Assembly (NCBI GenBank): GCA_013695475.1
Contig: JACDAJ010000003.1
Span: 1 to 39,078, forward strand
Reading direction: 5' to 3'
DNA from: Rubrobacter sp.
Lineage (GTDB): Bacteria > Actinomycetota > Rubrobacteria > Rubrobacterales > Rubrobacteraceae
DNA length: 39,078 nt
Shown: positions 8,116 to 16,321 of the stretch, one piece after another
Numbering within the stretch: position 1 is the first letter of the stretch
Layout: every line of letters begins with the position of its first letter
Notes under the pieces: model-generated
Databases searched by the model: none
What the model saw: only the letters and a program-made list of their open reading frames with translations
Told to the model about the DNA's origin: nothing
Position numbers and translations under genes: made by a program

Positions 8116-9156
8116 ATGAGCGCCATTCGACGCGCCGAGGTTCTTTCGGTGGACGGCGAGGGCGGGCGGGCATCGCTCCGCATCCTCGACGGGCCGCTCG
8201 CCGGAGAAGCGTGTCCCGGCGTTTTTTATCCGGAGTTCGGCGGGGCGCCGGAGGCCGGGGACGCCGTCCTCGCGAACACCGTCGGCGTCGAGATGCGCCT
8301 CGGGACGGGCGGCGCGGCCTTCATCCTGCCCGGAGCGGGCGGAGGCGCGCCGGAGAACCGGAACCACTTCGTGAAGCTCCCGTACACCCCGCTCCAGTTC
8401 CCCGCGACTCCCGGGGAAATTGCCGAAAGCCTCGTTGGGGTCCCGGTCGCCGTCCTCCCGCTCCACTCGCACCTCGCGGTCGCGTGCGCGGCGGCCGGGA
8501 AGCTCAGGCCGGGTTGCCGGGTCGCCTTCGTGTGGAACGGCGGCGGCGCGCTCCCGGTCGCGTTCTCGCGCTCGGTGGCGGAATTGAAGGAGAAGGGTCT
8601 TCTCCACCTCGTCGTCTCGTCTGGGAATTGCATCGGCGGCGACGTCGAGGCTGTGAACGAATACTCGGGGCTTCTCTCGGCGGCGGGCGCGGGCCTCATC
8701 CTGGCGGGCATCGGGCCGGGCGTCGTGGGAACCGGGTCTCCATACGGACACGGCGGCATGTCGGCGTCGTCGTCGCTAAACGCGGCCGCCTCCCTCGGAG
8801 CGGAGCCGATCCTCGCCCCGCGCATCTCCTTCGCCGACGGGCGCGAAAGGCATCGCGGAATATCCCACCACACCCGCTCGATACTCGAAGCCGCCCTCGC
8901 CCGATGCCGCGTCGCCTTCCCGGAGGGCGCGTCCGGAAGTATTCCGCTCGAAGGGCTCCCCGAACGCCACGAATATATCCCCGTCGGCTTCGGGGCGGCT
9001 GGATTGGAGGAGGCGTCCGGGTTAACCTTCGAGAGTATGGGACGAACGTACACCGACGACGAACACTTCTTCGACTCCGCCGCCGCCGCCGTGTGGCTCG
9101 CCCTCGGAGGCGAAGCCGGGGACGAATCCGAAGGCTCCACCGGAGGTTCCGGGTGA
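8116..9156 (+). CDS. DUF3866 family protein
   Basis: The protein has 346 residues, the usual length for DUF3866. It contains the family-like segments LPYTPLQFP, PLHSHLA and GIGPGVVGTGSPYGHGGM, and a conserved histidine-rich stretch HRGISHHT. The biochemical role of DUF3866 is unknown to me. The protein appears soluble. The ATG at 8116 has a weak upstream CCGGAG. Upstream in-frame sequence is low-complexity, so this start is preferred. It overlaps ald by four bases (GTGA) and is therefore probably co-translated with the Ald homologue and ScpA. Confidence 0.85.
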   Translation: MSAIRRAEVLSVDGEGGRASLRILDGPLAGEACPGVFYPEFGGAPEAGDAVLANTVGVEMRLGTGGAAFILPGAGGGAPENRNHFVKLPYTPLQFPATPGEIAESLVGVPVAVLPLHSHLAVACAAAGKLRPGCRVAFVWNGGGALPVAFSRSVAELKEKGLLHLVVSSGNCIGGDVEAVNEYSGLLSAAGAGLILAGIGPGVVGTGSPYGHGGMSASSSLNAAASLGAEPILAPRISFADGRERHRGISHHTRSILEAALARCRVAFPEGASGSIPLEGLPERHEYIPVGFGAAGLEEASGLTFESMGRTYTDDEHFFDSAAAAVWLALGGEAGDESEGSTGGSG

Positions 9157-10289
9157 GGGTCGGGGTCGTCAGGGAGCTTTCGCCGGACGAGGGCCGGGTC
9201 TCGCTCACCCCGCACGCCGTCAACGAACTCACCCGCGCCGGACACCGGGTCACGGTCGAGGCCGGGGCGGGCGGGGAGTCGAGCCTCTCCGACGAGGCGT
9301 ACCGCGAGGCCGGGGCCGTCGTCGTGGCGGAGGCGGCGGACGTTTACGAGAACTCCGAGCTTATGGTCAAGGTTTACGGCCCGACGCCGGAGGAGTGCGT
9401 GTATCTCAAGGAAAGCTCCATACTCCTCTCGTTCCTCTCGCTGCCCATAAACACGGCGATGATGAAGGCCCTCATCGGGTCGCGGTGCGTCGCTTTCGCG
9501 GCGGAGTCGGTGCGGGACGGGCATGGGCGGCTCCCGGTGCTCACGCCGATGAGTGAGATCGCCGGCCGGCTCGTGCCGCAGATCGGGGCCCATTATCTCC
9601 AAAGGCAGTCCGGCGGCCGGGGCATCCTCCTCGGCGGGGCGGTCGGGGTGAGGCCGGGGCGGGTCGTGATCCTCGGTGGCGGCATCGTCGGCGCGGCGGC
9701 GGCGAGGGTGGCGAGCGGCCTCGGGGCGGAGGTCGTCGTCATTGACCGCGACCTCGACCGCCTCCGCGCCCTCGAGGGCGGCCGCCTCCGGAACGTGACG
9801 ACCCTCGCCTCGAGCCGGCTCGCGATCCAGGAAGCCGCGATAACGGCGGATCTCCTCATCGGGGCGGTTCTCGTCGTGAGTTCGCGCACCCCGGCTCTCG
9901 TCGCGGAGGAGACCGTCGGGGGGATGAAGGAGGGGAGCGTCATCGTGGACGTGGACGTGGACGAGGGCGGGTGCGTCGAGACCTCGCGCCCGACGACGCT
10001 CTCCGAGCCGGTTTTCAAGAAGCACGGAGTCACCCATTATTGCGTGAAGAATGTTCCGGCGTCGGTGCCGGTCACGGCGACCCGCGCCCTCTCGAACGCG
10101 CTTCTTCCGTACGTGAGGAAGCTCGCCGGGCTCGGGCTTCGGGACTCGTTGAATTCCGACGCCGGGCTGGCGCGGGGGGTCGCCGTCGCCGAGGGTCGCG
10201 TCGTTGACGCCGTCCTCGCCCGAGAGAGTGGGATGGAGCATAATTCGATATCCTCGGTGCTTCCGCTCAACGCGGAGGCGGGGCTGTGA
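9153..10289 (+). CDS. ald: alanine dehydrogenase homologue with substituted active-site Lys and His
   Basis: The protein has 378 residues and aligns without gaps over its first 96 positions with M. tuberculosis Ald as I recall it. Ald interconverts L-alanine and pyruvate with NAD. The Rossmann motif LGGGIVG (174-180) and the NAD-ribose acidic residue (D198) are intact, as are LTPMSEIAGRL, DVDEGGC and VPASVP. Arg15 is kept. The substrate/catalytic Lys75 of KVKEP is Tyr (KVYGP) and the catalytic His96 of FLHLA is Ser (FLSLP). The protein may therefore be inactive as Ald, have another substrate, or be structural or regulatory. GTG start at 9153 overlaps the DUF3866 stop, and its own stop overlaps the scpA start. 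The fold assignment is firm, but the reaction is doubtful. Confidence 0.88.
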   Translation: MRVGVVRELSPDEGRVSLTPHAVNELTRAGHRVTVEAGAGGESSLSDEAYREAGAVVVAEAADVYENSELMVKVYGPTPEECVYLKESSILLSFLSLPINTAMMKALIGSRCVAFAAESVRDGHGRLPVLTPMSEIAGRLVPQIGAHYLQRQSGGRGILLGGAVGVRPGRVVILGGGIVGAAAARVASGLGAEVVVIDRDLDRLRALEGGRLRNVTTLASSRLAIQEAAITADLLIGAVLVVSSRTPALVAEETVGGMKEGSVIVDVDVDEGGCVETSRPTTLSEPVFKKHGVTHYCVKNVPASVPVTATRALSNALLPYVRKLAGLGLRDSLNSDAGLARGVAVAEGRVVDAVLARESGMEHNSISSVLPLNAEAGL

Positions 10290-11014
10290 TCTCCGGCGAC
10301 TCCCCCGGACGCTCGCTCTCCGGGTTCACCGTCGAACTCGACGTGTACTCCGGGCCATACGAGTGGCTCCTCGCGCTCATCCTCAAAGACGAAGTCGAGA
10401 TCTTCGAAGTCCCACTCCGCGACCTCGTGAATTTGTACCTCGAAGCCCGCGACCCCGCCTCCTCGAATGCCCTCGAACGCGACACGGATTTCGCAAGCTC
10501 CGCCTCGTCGCTCATCCTCCTAAAAAGCCGCACCCTCTCGCCGCTCTTCGAACCGGAACCCGACGACGACAACGAGGGGGCGGCGTCCCCCGAGGAGCTC
10601 GCCGAGAGGCTCTCCGAGTATTTGAAAGTCCGTCGCGGCGCGGAGCATCTCCGGGGAAGGTTCGGGCGGAACGCGGGGCATTATCCGTCGGGACACGAGT
10701 TGAAACCGCGTCCGGGGAAGCTCCGGGTGGACGAAAAGAGGATCACGCTCGCGGCGAAGCGGGTGTTTTCGCGGATGGAGGAGCCGCCCGTCGAGCACCT
10801 CGGGAAGATCACCGTCACCGTCCAGGAACTCGCCGCCCTCATCCGAGCCTCCCTCGCGCGCGGCCCCGTCTCGTACGAGGAGCTCACTCGCGGCATGGAT
10901 CGCCTCCACTCCGCCGTCACATTCGCCGCCGCCCTCTCGCTCGCCCACGAAGGCCGGATAAACCTCATCCAATCCGAACCGCTCGGCCCGCTCACGATGG
11001 AGGCTTCGAATTGA
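10286..11014 (+). CDS. scpA: segregation and condensation protein A
   Basis: The protein has 242 residues. ScpA is the kleisin that bridges SMC heads and binds ScpB in bacterial condensin. The N-terminal SMC-binding segment FTVELDVYSGPYEWLLALI and the DLVNLYLEARD region are typical. An acidic linker (EPEPDDDNEG) leads to the C-terminal winged helix. The start is GTG in a GTGA overlap with ald. In mycobacteria scpA, scpB and rluB are adjacent; here a 382-base spacer separates scpA from scpB. Confidence 0.94.
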   Translation: MISGDSPGRSLSGFTVELDVYSGPYEWLLALILKDEVEIFEVPLRDLVNLYLEARDPASSNALERDTDFASSASSLILLKSRTLSPLFEPEPDDDNEGAASPEELAERLSEYLKVRRGAEHLRGRFGRNAGHYPSGHELKPRPGKLRVDEKRITLAAKRVFSRMEEPPVEHLGKITVTVQELAALIRASLARGPVSYEELTRGMDRLHSAVTFAAALSLAHEGRINLIQSEPLGPLTMEASN

Positions 11015-11396
11015 AAGGCCGGGAGTGGAGAATGCGCGGTCGCCGCCCGCTTCCGGTCGGTGAGTTTCGAGGGAAGGCGGCGTCGCGTGCGGCGGGTTTC
11101 GGGCGCGCGAGGTTCGGGTCGGGCGAGGGGGTTTCGTCGCTTTCGGTCGCTTCGGTCGCTTCGGTCGGGGGGTTGTTTCGGCGGTGCGCGGAGGTCTCGT
11201 CCGCTTCTCCGAGGCGGGGGAGGCATTTTTTTCGACCTCGCCTCCGGAGCGCGGTTTCTTCGTTGTTCGGGGATGATTCGTCGCGGCCTTTCGCGGGAAA
11301 CACGGGCGAAAGATTCCGGGTGTTTCTTCGGCGAAGAAACGTGGCACGCCACGCCTCCGCCGGGCGGGCACGGACATCGCCATTCGCGGAGGCTCG
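11015..11396 (+). other. 382-base structured spacer between scpA and scpB
   Basis: No gene is seen. The spacer holds a 9-bp tandem repeat (11142-11168). Near scpB it has a perfect 8-bp hairpin (GTTTCTTC 11322-11329 with GAAGAAAC 11333-11340, GGC loop), followed at once by GTGGC-AC-GCCAC (11341-11352). These two hairpins lie about 45 bases before the scpB start and could affect scpB expression or end transcription from scpA. There is no T-run. Confidence 0.6.
11142..11168 (+). repeat. 9-bp tandem repeat (TTCGGTCGC), about three copies
   Basis: Units lie at 11142-11150, 11151-11159 and 11160-11168, the last with one mismatch. The tract is noncoding. Similar 9-bp triplicate tracts occur inside the GHKL ATPase gene and the rodZ-like gene. 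Confidence 0.85.
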
Positions 11397-12335
11397 ATGA
11401 ACGCCGCCGCCCATTCCGCGGCGCGGGAGGTCGAGGCGATTCTCCTTGTGAGCGGGCGCCCGGTGCCGTCCCGCGCTCTCGCCGCCGCGACGGAGAGGAC
11501 GAGGGAGGAGGTCGAGGAAGCGGTGTCCATCCTCGAAGAGCGGTATTCGCCGGAGAACTCCGGCGTCGTGCTTCGGCGGGTGGGGGGCGGCTTCCAGTTC
11601 GCGACGAACCCCGAGACCTCCGGGGCTGTGGAGCGTTTCCGGAGGGAGGCGAGGCCGTCGCCGCTCTCGGCGGCGGCGCATGAGGTTCTCGCGTGCGTGC
11701 TTTATCTCGGGCCGATGACGCGGGGCGCGGTGTCGAAGGTTCGCGGCGTGAACTCCGACGCGGTGGCGCGGAGCCTCATCGAGCGCGGCCTCCTCGCCGA
11801 GTCGGGCTTCGACTCCGAAGCTCCCGGAAGCCCCGCCCTCCTCGACCTCACCGAAGAGTTCCACATCGCGTCCGGCTCCTCGACCCGGGCCGACTTCCCG
11901 CCCCTCGACTCCCTCGTCAACGAATCCGAACTCGACCGCGTCCGGGAACGCATCGTCGCCCCGACGGGCGAATCCGCGCCGGAGGACGCCGCTCCGGGAG
12001 AGATAGCGACGGGGGACGTCGCGCCGGATAAACCGGGCGAGGCTTCGCCGGAGAAGGCCGCGTCGAGGAGGGTCGCCTCCGATGAGACCCCGTCGGGCGG
12101 CCATCCGCCGGAAACCTCCGCCTCGGACGAAAACATGGCGGGCGGGGCCGCGCCGCGAGAAGCCGTGCCGCGAGAAGCTGCGCCGGGGGACTCCGCGCCG
12201 GAAGCCCGGGATCCCGGCGGGTATTCGCCGGACAGCGGCTCGGAGACGACCGCGTCGTTCGAACCCGATTCCGATGCCCCCGCGCCGGGCGGTGAATCGC
12301 CGGAAGAAACCGCGCCGGGGAGACCCGAACTTTGA
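11397..12335 (+). CDS. scpB: segregation and condensation protein B with long disordered tail
   Basis: The protein has 312 residues against the usual 180-220. Residues 1 to about 185 form the two winged helices of ScpB (VEAILLVSGRPVPSRALAAA; GPMTRGAVSKVRGVNSDAV; IERGLLAESG). The normally conserved GRPxLYxTT region is changed to GSPALLDLT. The last roughly 125 residues are acidic, Pro/Ala/Glu/Ser-rich and built of loose APxE/D repeats, with no predicted fold. ScpB dimers bind ScpA in the SMC complex. The TGA overlaps the TTG start of rluB. The tail could be a species-specific flexible extension. A frameshift seems unlikely because the tail keeps normal codon usage up to the overlap. Confidence 0.88.
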   Translation: MNAAAHSAAREVEAILLVSGRPVPSRALAAATERTREEVEEAVSILEERYSPENSGVVLRRVGGGFQFATNPETSGAVERFRREARPSPLSAAAHEVLACVLYLGPMTRGAVSKVRGVNSDAVARSLIERGLLAESGFDSEAPGSPALLDLTEEFHIASGSSTRADFPPLDSLVNESELDRVRERIVAPTGESAPEDAAPGEIATGDVAPDKPGEASPEKAASRRVASDETPSGGHPPETSASDENMAGGAAPREAVPREAAPGDSAPEARDPGGYSPDSGSETTASFEPDSDAPAPGGESPEETAPGRPEL

Positions 12336-13030
12336 GGCTTCAGGCTTTCCTTTCTCGGGCGGGTGCCGCGCCTTCGAGGCGGAAGGCGGAGTCCCTCATC
12401 TCCGGCGGGCGGGTCGTGGTGAACGGTTCGGTCGCGGAACTCGGGTCGAAGGTCGAGGACGGCGATGATGTCCGCCTCGACGGGGAGAGGGTCTCGCTCC
12501 CCCTTTCACGCTCGTACTTCGCCCTCAATAAACCGTCTGGTTTCCTCACCTCGATGGGCGACGACCGAGGCCGCCCGACCGTCTCCGACATCATGCCGGG
12601 GGGCGTTCCCGGCCTCGTCCCGGCGGGCCGCCTCGACTTCGAGACTACGGGGCTTCTCATCCTCACGAACGATGGCGATCTCGCAAACCGCATCACACAC
12701 CCGTCCTCCGAGGTCGAGAAGGAATACGAACTCGTCGTGAAGACCCCGCCCACGGACGAACCCATGAAAAACCTCGCCGCCGGCCCGACTCTCGACGACG
12801 GGCCGATGCTCCCGCCGAAGGTCGTGGAAGTGAGCCGGCGTGGATCCCAAACCACCCTCCGCCTCACGATCCATGAAGGCCGCAACCGCATAATACGGAG
12901 AGCGTGCGAGTCGGTCGGCCTCGATATCGTATCCCTCAAACGGGTTCGAGTCGGCCCGGTGGAGCTCGGCGCGCTCCCCCCCGGAAAATACCGGCCATTG
13001 TCGAAAAAAGAAATGGAGGCGTTTTCATGA
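12332..13030 (+). CDS. rluB: ribosomal large-subunit pseudouridine synthase B
   Basis: The protein has 232 residues. An N-terminal S4 RNA-binding domain (MRLQAFLSRAG to about residue 60) is followed by the RsuA/RluB catalytic domain with the Asp-containing motif AGRLDFETTGLLILTNDG and the C-terminal GRNRIIRR segment. It isomerises a uridine in 23S rRNA helix 89. The start is TTG in a TTGA overlap with scpB, as expected for coupling. Its stop lies in ATGA, where a downstream open frame begins, but that frame is not credible (see rejected items). Confidence 0.93.
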   Translation: MRLQAFLSRAGAAPSRRKAESLISGGRVVVNGSVAELGSKVEDGDDVRLDGERVSLPLSRSYFALNKPSGFLTSMGDDRGRPTVSDIMPGGVPGLVPAGRLDFETTGLLILTNDGDLANRITHPSSEVEKEYELVVKTPPTDEPMKNLAAGPTLDDGPMLPPKVVEVSRRGSQTTLRLTIHEGRNRIIRRACESVGLDIVSLKRVRVGPVELGALPPGKYRPLSKKEMEAFS

Positions 13031-13514
13031 GATCCCACGCCACGAACCCGGAAGCCGAAGACCGCCGCGTTCCTCGCGCCTCCTCCCGCGCCGCCCGCGC
13101 CGTTCGTGGACACGCGCCGCCGGGCTGTCTCCTCCACCGTGAGAGTCGTGCCGATGCGGGGAAGGGCGCCGCACGGAAACCTCCTCGCGCGCGAAGCGTC
13201 GTCGACCCCCGCTTCGGTGTCCGCCGGAGATCTCGCCTCCCCCGAAACTCCCTCGGATTCACGCCACGGCGTCCGCCTAAAAACCTCTCCTCGCCGAATG
13301 TCTCCGCATCCGGGAATCGCCTCACACGGAACCCGGATGGAGGATGTCGCGCGAGCGGCGAGGTCCCCCGCGGAGACGCATCCCGCCGCGTCTCCGCAAA
13401 GGGGAGGCCGCCCGTGTTCCCTCCCGTCGGGAGGGATGCCATCGGCGCGTTTTCATCGCGGCGCGGCGCGCGGACACGGTGCCTCCCGGCCGGGATTTCC
13501 TCGGGGGTTCCGGA
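13031..13514 (+). other. 484-base hairpin-rich spacer between rluB and aroA
   Basis: No supported gene is seen. Two perfect hairpins are present: a 10-bp stem GCGGAGACGC (13370-13379) with GCGTCTCCGC (13388-13397), and an 8-bp stem TCCCTCCC (13418-13425) with GGGAGGGA (13429-13436), the latter followed within about 15 bases by TTTT. A continuous frame of 163 codons spans the spacer from ATGA to ATGA, but its product is arginine-rich and motif-free. Confidence 0.6.
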
Positions 13515-14891
13515 ATGAGGGACGGCATTCGGGGCGCGCCGGGTGTGGATTTCTCCGCCGAGGACGTGCGAGGCCGATTTCCCGACGACGAGGTCGAGAT
13601 TCGCCCCCTCGAACGTCCGCCGGAAGCCGAAATACCGGTTCCCGGCTCGAAATCCGTGACGAACCGCGCCCTCATAATCGCCGCCCTCGCCGACGGTGAG
13701 TCCATCCTCGAAAACCCGCTCCTCTCCGACGACTCCTTCCACCTCATGAAATCCCTCCATGACCTCGGCTTCGAAGTGCGCGTGGAGGGGGAGAGAGTTC
13801 GGATCTCCGGTCGTAGAGGCATAATACCCCGGAGAAGCGTCGAGGTTTTCGTGGGGAACGCGGGGACGGCGGCGCGGTTTCTGCCGCCGATGCTCGCGCT
13901 CGGGGAGGGGCCGTATTTCGTGGACGGGGTTCCGAGGATGCGAGAGAGGCCGGTCGGCGACCTCGTTGACGCGATGCGGAGCCTCGGAGCCTCGGTCGGG
14001 TATGCGGGGGAGGGGGGGAGGTTCCCGCTCGTCGTCGAGGGGGGTGGAATTCGGGGCGGGAAGGCTCGCGTCGAGGGCGGGAAAAGCAGCCAGTTTCTCA
14101 GCGGGGTCATGATGTCCTCGCCGTACGCGGACACCGCCGTCGAACTCGAAGTCTCGGGCGGCCTCGTGTCGAGGCCGTACATCGGAATAACGATGGATGT
14201 CATGCGCTCCTTCGGGGTCGAGGTCGAAGAGCGGGGCGGGCGGTTCGCCATCGAGCCGTCGAAGTACCGGGCGAGGGAGTACGCCGTCGAGCCGGACGCC
14301 TCGGGGGCTTCGTATTTCCTCGCGGCGGCGGCGTTGTCTGGCGGGAGGGTGCGGGTTCCGGGACTCGGGCGGGGGTCGAAGCAAGGAGACCTCCGGTTCG
14401 CGGAGATACTCCGTTCGATGGGGTGCGAGGTGGAAATCTCCGAGGAATATGTGGAGGTTCGGGGGGCGGGGAGGCTCTCCGGGGTTCGGGCGGACATGAA
14501 CGAGATATCGGACACCTTCATCACGCTCGCGGCGATCGCGCCGTTCGCGGAGGGCGAGACGGTCATAACGAACATCGAGCATACGCGCCATCAAGAAACC
14601 GACCGGATTTCGGCGGTGGCGACGGAGCTTTCGCGGCTCGGCGTGGAGGTCGAGGAGAGGCGCGACGGACTCACGGTATATCCGGGCGTAATATCGCCCG
14701 CGCTCGTCGAGACGTATGACGACCACCGGATCGCGATGGCCTTCTCGCTCGTGGGACTCATGGCTCCCGGCGTCCGGATATCGAATCCGGCGTGCGTCTC
14801 GAAGACGATGCCGGACTATTTCGACCGCCTCGAACTCCTCCGCCGCCCGTCGGACGCGGCGATGCTTTCGTCGCGTCCGACGCGGGCATAA
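13515..14891 (+). CDS. aroA: 3-phosphoshikimate 1-carboxyvinyltransferase (EPSP synthase)
   Basis: The protein has 458 residues. It joins phosphoenolpyruvate to shikimate-3-phosphate in aromatic amino-acid synthesis. Motifs in order are PVPGSKSVTNRALI, GNAGTAARFL, KSSQFLSGVM, RPYIGITMDVM, DASGASYFLAA, the catalytic Asp region ADMNEISDTF, HQETDRIS, and YDDHRIAMAF. The start ATG 13515 is chosen as the last ATG before the conserved core. It leaves an N-terminal extension of about 35 residues, and GTG codons inside it are alternatives. The gene shows a sharp change from C-rich to G-rich synonymous codons near 13,800. It lies between rluB and cmk, 28 bases before cmk. Confidence 0.96.
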   Translation: MRDGIRGAPGVDFSAEDVRGRFPDDEVEIRPLERPPEAEIPVPGSKSVTNRALIIAALADGESILENPLLSDDSFHLMKSLHDLGFEVRVEGERVRISGRRGIIPRRSVEVFVGNAGTAARFLPPMLALGEGPYFVDGVPRMRERPVGDLVDAMRSLGASVGYAGEGGRFPLVVEGGGIRGGKARVEGGKSSQFLSGVMMSSPYADTAVELEVSGGLVSRPYIGITMDVMRSFGVEVEERGGRFAIEPSKYRAREYAVEPDASGASYFLAAAALSGGRVRVPGLGRGSKQGDLRFAEILRSMGCEVEISEEYVEVRGAGRLSGVRADMNEISDTFITLAAIAPFAEGETVITNIEHTRHQETDRISAVATELSRLGVEVEERRDGLTVYPGVISPALVETYDDHRIAMAFSLVGLMAPGVRISNPACVSKTMPDYFDRLELLRRPSDAAMLSSRPTRA

Positions 14892-14906
14892 CGTCCGGTC
14901 GGCGAC

Positions 14907-14924
14907 TATACTTCCCCCCGTGCC
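14907..14924 (+). promoter_or_regulatory. leaderless promoter of cmk
   Basis: TATACT (14907-14912), seven bases TCCCCCC, then GTG at 14920. The spacing and sequence ACTTCCCCCCGTGCC are identical to the glycosyltransferase promoter at 3298-3312. There is no Shine-Dalgarno sequence, so translation is probably leaderless. Confidence 0.65.
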
Positions 14925-15651
14925 GATCGAGAATTCACAGGGAGACGCGGCGGAGGGGATGCCCGGAAAGGTGTCCGGCGGCGTGATCGCAGCCATTGAC
15001 GGCCCCGCCGGGAGCGGCAAAAGCTCGGTCGCCCGCATGGCGGCGGAGCGTCTCGGAGTCGTCAACCTGAACACCGGAGCGACATACCGAGCCGTCGCGC
15101 TTTTCTCGATCCGGGAAGGCGTCCCCCCTTCCGACGAGGCCGCGCTCTCGGGGATCGCCCGCCGGGTCGCGCTCGACGGCGAGACGGTGAGCGTGGACGG
15201 GGCGGGGATTTCGGAGTCCGACCTCCGCGCCCCGGAGGTTTCGGCGGCGGCCTCGAAAATCTCGTCGCATCCGAGGGTTCGGGAGATCCTTGTCGGAGTT
15301 CAAAGGGAGGCGGCGGGGAAGGCGCGGGCCGGGGGCGGGGCGGTCGTGGAGGGGCGGGACATCGGGACGGTGGTTCTTCCGGGCGCGGACGTGAAGATAT
15401 TCCTCTCGGCGTCGGCGGGGGAGAGGGCGAGGAGGCGGGCTTCGCAGACGGGGCGCGAGGATGAGATCGAGCGCATCACCGCCGCAATAAAACAACGCGA
15501 CAAACAAGACACCGAACGCGAAGCCTCGCCGCTCAAACCCGCCGCCGACGCCGTCGTCATGGACACGACTTCGATGTCGCTCGACGAGGTCGTCTCCTCC
15601 GTCCTCGGTATCGTCGCCTCCGCCGGGGCGAAGGCCCGGAGCGGGGCGTAG
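14920..15651 (+). CDS. cmk: cytidylate kinase
   Basis: The protein has 243 residues. It phosphorylates CMP and dCMP with ATP. The P-loop is AIDGPAGSGKSS, followed by LNTGATYRAVAL (CMP binding), VEGRDIGTVV, and the lid region with DKQDTEREASPL. GTG 14920 is preferred because of the TATACT box seven bases upstream. An ATG at 14959 would remove 13 poorly conserved residues. The order aroA-cmk-plsC-der is consistent with actinobacterial and other bacterial synteny. It ends one base before the TTG of the acyltransferase gene. Confidence 0.96.
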   Translation: MPIENSQGDAAEGMPGKVSGGVIAAIDGPAGSGKSSVARMAAERLGVVNLNTGATYRAVALFSIREGVPPSDEAALSGIARRVALDGETVSVDGAGISESDLRAPEVSAAASKISSHPRVREILVGVQREAAGKARAGGGAVVEGRDIGTVVLPGADVKIFLSASAGERARRRASQTGREDEIERITAAIKQRDKQDTEREASPLKPAADAVVMDTTSMSLDEVVSSVLGIVASAGAKARSGA

Positions 15652-15652
15652 T

Positions 15653-16321
15653 TTGGCGAGCATGGAGGGGCCGCGCGGGATGACCCGGAGGTACATCCTC
15701 TTTCGGAGGTTCATGCTTTTCATGGGCGGGGTCATCTTCGGGTTCACGGTTCATGGGGCGGAGAGGGTTCCGAGGGATGGGGCGCTCATCGTGGCCTCGA
15801 ACCACCACCGATTTTTCGACCCGGTTTTCGTGTGCATGGCGGTTCCGAGGCGCGTCCAATGGATGGCGAAGAAGGAGCTTTTCGTGCCGCCCCTCCGGTG
15901 CTTCCTCCATTTCCTCGGATCCATCCCCGTTGACCGCGACGGCGGCGGGCGATCCGCGCTCCGAGCCGCCATCTCGTACCTGAAAGAGGGGTGGGCGCTC
16001 GGCATCTTCCCCGAGGGAACCCGCCAGAAAGACCGAGAGTCCGGCGAGGCGAAGAGCGGAGCCATAATGCTCGCCGTCCGGGGAGACGCCCGTATAGTCC
16101 CCGTCTTCATCGGAAAAGTACCGTCGCTTCGGGAGCGTCTCCGGGGCGGGAAACTCCACGCATACGTCGGGGAGCCGATAACGATAGATAATACAAGAAG
16201 AGGGAAGGCGGCATACCGGGCTTCGGCGGACGAGGTTCTCGAAGAGATATACGCGCTCCCGAGAAACGCCCGAAACGTTCGGGAGGCTCGGGACATTCCG
16301 GAAGGGGCGGGGAGATCATGA
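15653..16321 (+). CDS. plsC: 1-acyl-sn-glycerol-3-phosphate acyltransferase family protein
   Basis: The protein has 222 residues counted from TTG 15653; an ATG nine bases later is equally possible. PLSC-type motifs are the HX4D catalytic box in NHHRFFD (H51-D56), the segment GSIPVDRDGG (89-98), FPEGTR (119-124) and a later VPVFIG. One hydrophobic segment near residues 20-35 suggests membrane association. Such enzymes acylate lysophosphatidic acid in phospholipid synthesis, and the cmk-plsC-der arrangement is common. The gene overlaps der in ATGA. Confidence 0.9.
   Translation: MASMEGPRGMTRRYILFRRFMLFMGGVIFGFTVHGAERVPRDGALIVASNHHRFFDPVFVCMAVPRRVQWMAKKELFVPPLRCFLHFLGSIPVDRDGGGRSALRAAISYLKEGWALGIFPEGTRQKDRESGEAKSGAIMLAVRGDARIVPVFIGKVPSLRERLRGGKLHAYVGEPITIDNTRRGKAAYRASADEVLEEIYALPRNARNVREARDIPEGAGRS

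Noticed and set aside
13027-13518. Open frame of 163 codons running from the rluB stop (ATGA) to the aroA start (ATGA)
   Set aside because: The coupled-looking ends are suggestive, but the product is arginine/serine/proline-rich, motif-free and crosses two perfect hairpins. Composition does not match neighbouring proteins.
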